From the NCBI GenBank assembly GCA_910585385.1, contig CAJUDV010000037.1, forward strand, positions 1 through 20,090: a DNA stretch of 20,090 nt. Reading direction: 5' to 3'. Below, in pieces: positions 19,553 through 20,090 of the stretch. A program made the position numbers and the translations under genes. The notes beneath the pieces were generated by a model that made no database searches, had not been told where the DNA came from, and worked only from the letters and a program-made list of their open reading frames with translations. Position 1 is the stretch's first letter. Each line of letters starts with the position of its first letter. The stretch comes from an uncultured Oscillibacter sp. GTDB taxonomy: Bacteria > Bacillota > Clostridia > Oscillospirales > Oscillospiraceae.

Positions 19553-20090
19553 TTGGGTATTGAGAAATACAGGGTCCATGAGGTGGCGAAAGACTTTGGC
19601 CTTCCCACCAAGACCATCACCGAAATTCTGACAAAGTATGTGGCCGCGCCAAAGAACCACATGCAGGTTTTGACGGATCACGAGCTCTCTGTGATCTTCG
19701 ACTACCTGACCCAGAAAAATCCGGTCTCCAGCATCCAGGACATCTTTGCCGATGTCCAGAAGAAGGCCGTGGAGAGACCCGCCGAGAAGCCGGCCCAGCA
19801 GGCCCAGCGCCCGCAGCCCGCTTCCGGCCAGCAGCAGCCTGCCGGCCAGCAGGGCAGGGGCCAGACGGCCGCCGGCAGGCCCGGCCAGCAGACGCAGCGG
19901 CCCCAGAGCGGCGGCCAAAGGCCCGCGCCTTCGCAGCAGCCAAAGACCGGCGGGCAGAGGCCGGCCCAGCAGCCGGCTTCCGGTCAGCAGCCGGGTTCCG
20001 GTCAGCAGCCCGCTTCGGGTCAGCAGGCGGGGCAAAAGCCCGCCAGCCGGGTGCCCCAGAAGAAGATTGTGGATACCCGCAAGGGCGGCG
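19553..20090 (+). CDS. infB: Translation initiation factor IF-2, N-terminal part
   Basis: The gene runs off the window, so 179 of perhaps 800-900 residues are seen. The sequence IEKYRVHEVAKDFGLPTKTITE with the following ILTKYVAAPKNHMQVLTDHEL is the conserved IF2-N domain; IF-2 is the GTPase that places initiator tRNA on the 30S subunit. After residue 75 a long low-complexity linker of Q, P, G, A and R begins, as often in IF-2. The G domain lies beyond the window. There is no ATG. I favour TTG 19553 with GAGGTG 6 bases upstream; GTG 19544 (GGAG 9 bases upstream) in the same frame is the alternative and adds three residues. It closes the operon visible here, 52 bases after ylxQ. Confidence 0.92.
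   Translation, partial: MGIEKYRVHEVAKDFGLPTKTITEILTKYVAAPKNHMQVLTDHELSVIFDYLTQKNPVSSIQDIFADVQKKAVERPAEKPAQQAQRPQPASGQQQPAGQQGRGQTAAGRPGQQTQRPQSGGQRPAPSQQPKTGGQRPAQQPASGQQPGSGQQPASGQQAGQKPASRVPQKKIVDTRKGG
19973..20026 (+). repeat. 18-base tandem repeat in the IF-2 linker
   Basis: Three imperfect 18-base units (19973-19990, 19991-20008, 20009-20026) encode P-A/G-S-G-Q-Q in frame. A related unit appears near 19823. The period is a multiple of three, so copy number could change without a frameshift. Confidence 0.75.

Overview
The window looks like the chromosome of a GC-rich, spore-forming member of the Clostridia, most likely a gut Oscillospiraceae of the Flavonifractor/Lawsonibacter type. The basis is the sporulation genes (spoVB, yabP, yabQ), Bacillus/Clostridia-type gene order (spoVB-mazG-hup-S4-yabP-yabQ-divIC-yabR; recJ-rel-dtd; rimP-nusA-rnpM-ylxQ-infB), strong AGGAGG ribosome binding sites and high GC with long spurious antisense frames. 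The genus is an inference from style, not from a search.

Layout. 1-246: the 3' end of an amino-acid ABC transporter ATPase on + with a textbook intrinsic terminator. 409-16504: every gene is on -. Read in the direction of transcription, this stretch starts with recJ, rel, dtd, a metallo-beta-lactamase-fold hydrolase and hemZ. It continues with a nucleoside-kinase-like P-loop protein, a small zinc-ribbon protein and purine nucleoside phosphorylase. Then come spoVB, mazG, hup, the S4 protein RqcP/YabO, yabP, yabQ, divIC and an S1 protein (YabR type). A GNAT acetyltransferase and a YfcE-type phosphodiesterase come last. 16505-16781 is a divergent control region with one promoter for recJ and another for rimP, the latter followed by an intrinsic terminator in the leader. 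16782-20090 on + is rimP, nusA, rnpM, ylxQ and the start of infB.

How the genes fit together. The right block builds and tunes the transcription/translation machinery. The recJ-rel block joins DNA repair, the stringent response and tRNA proofreading. The spoVB-yab block mixes spore-cortex genes with cell division, nucleotide sanitation and ribosome rescue. Candidate sporulation sigma-E promoters are visible upstream of yabP and of spoVB.

This is essentially a core-genome region; I see no CRISPR, phage, IS transposase, defence system or complete tRNA. The least explained sequence is intergenic. A family of palindromic repeats shares GTCTGTTTTAAA-type arms and a common core. It fills the hup-rqcP gap and the pnp-spoVB gap, with solo arms upstream of yabR and of the kinase gene. 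Other points of note are a 194-nt yabQ/divIC reading-frame overlap, an unusual basic tail on YlxQ, and the absence of apt between recJ and rel.
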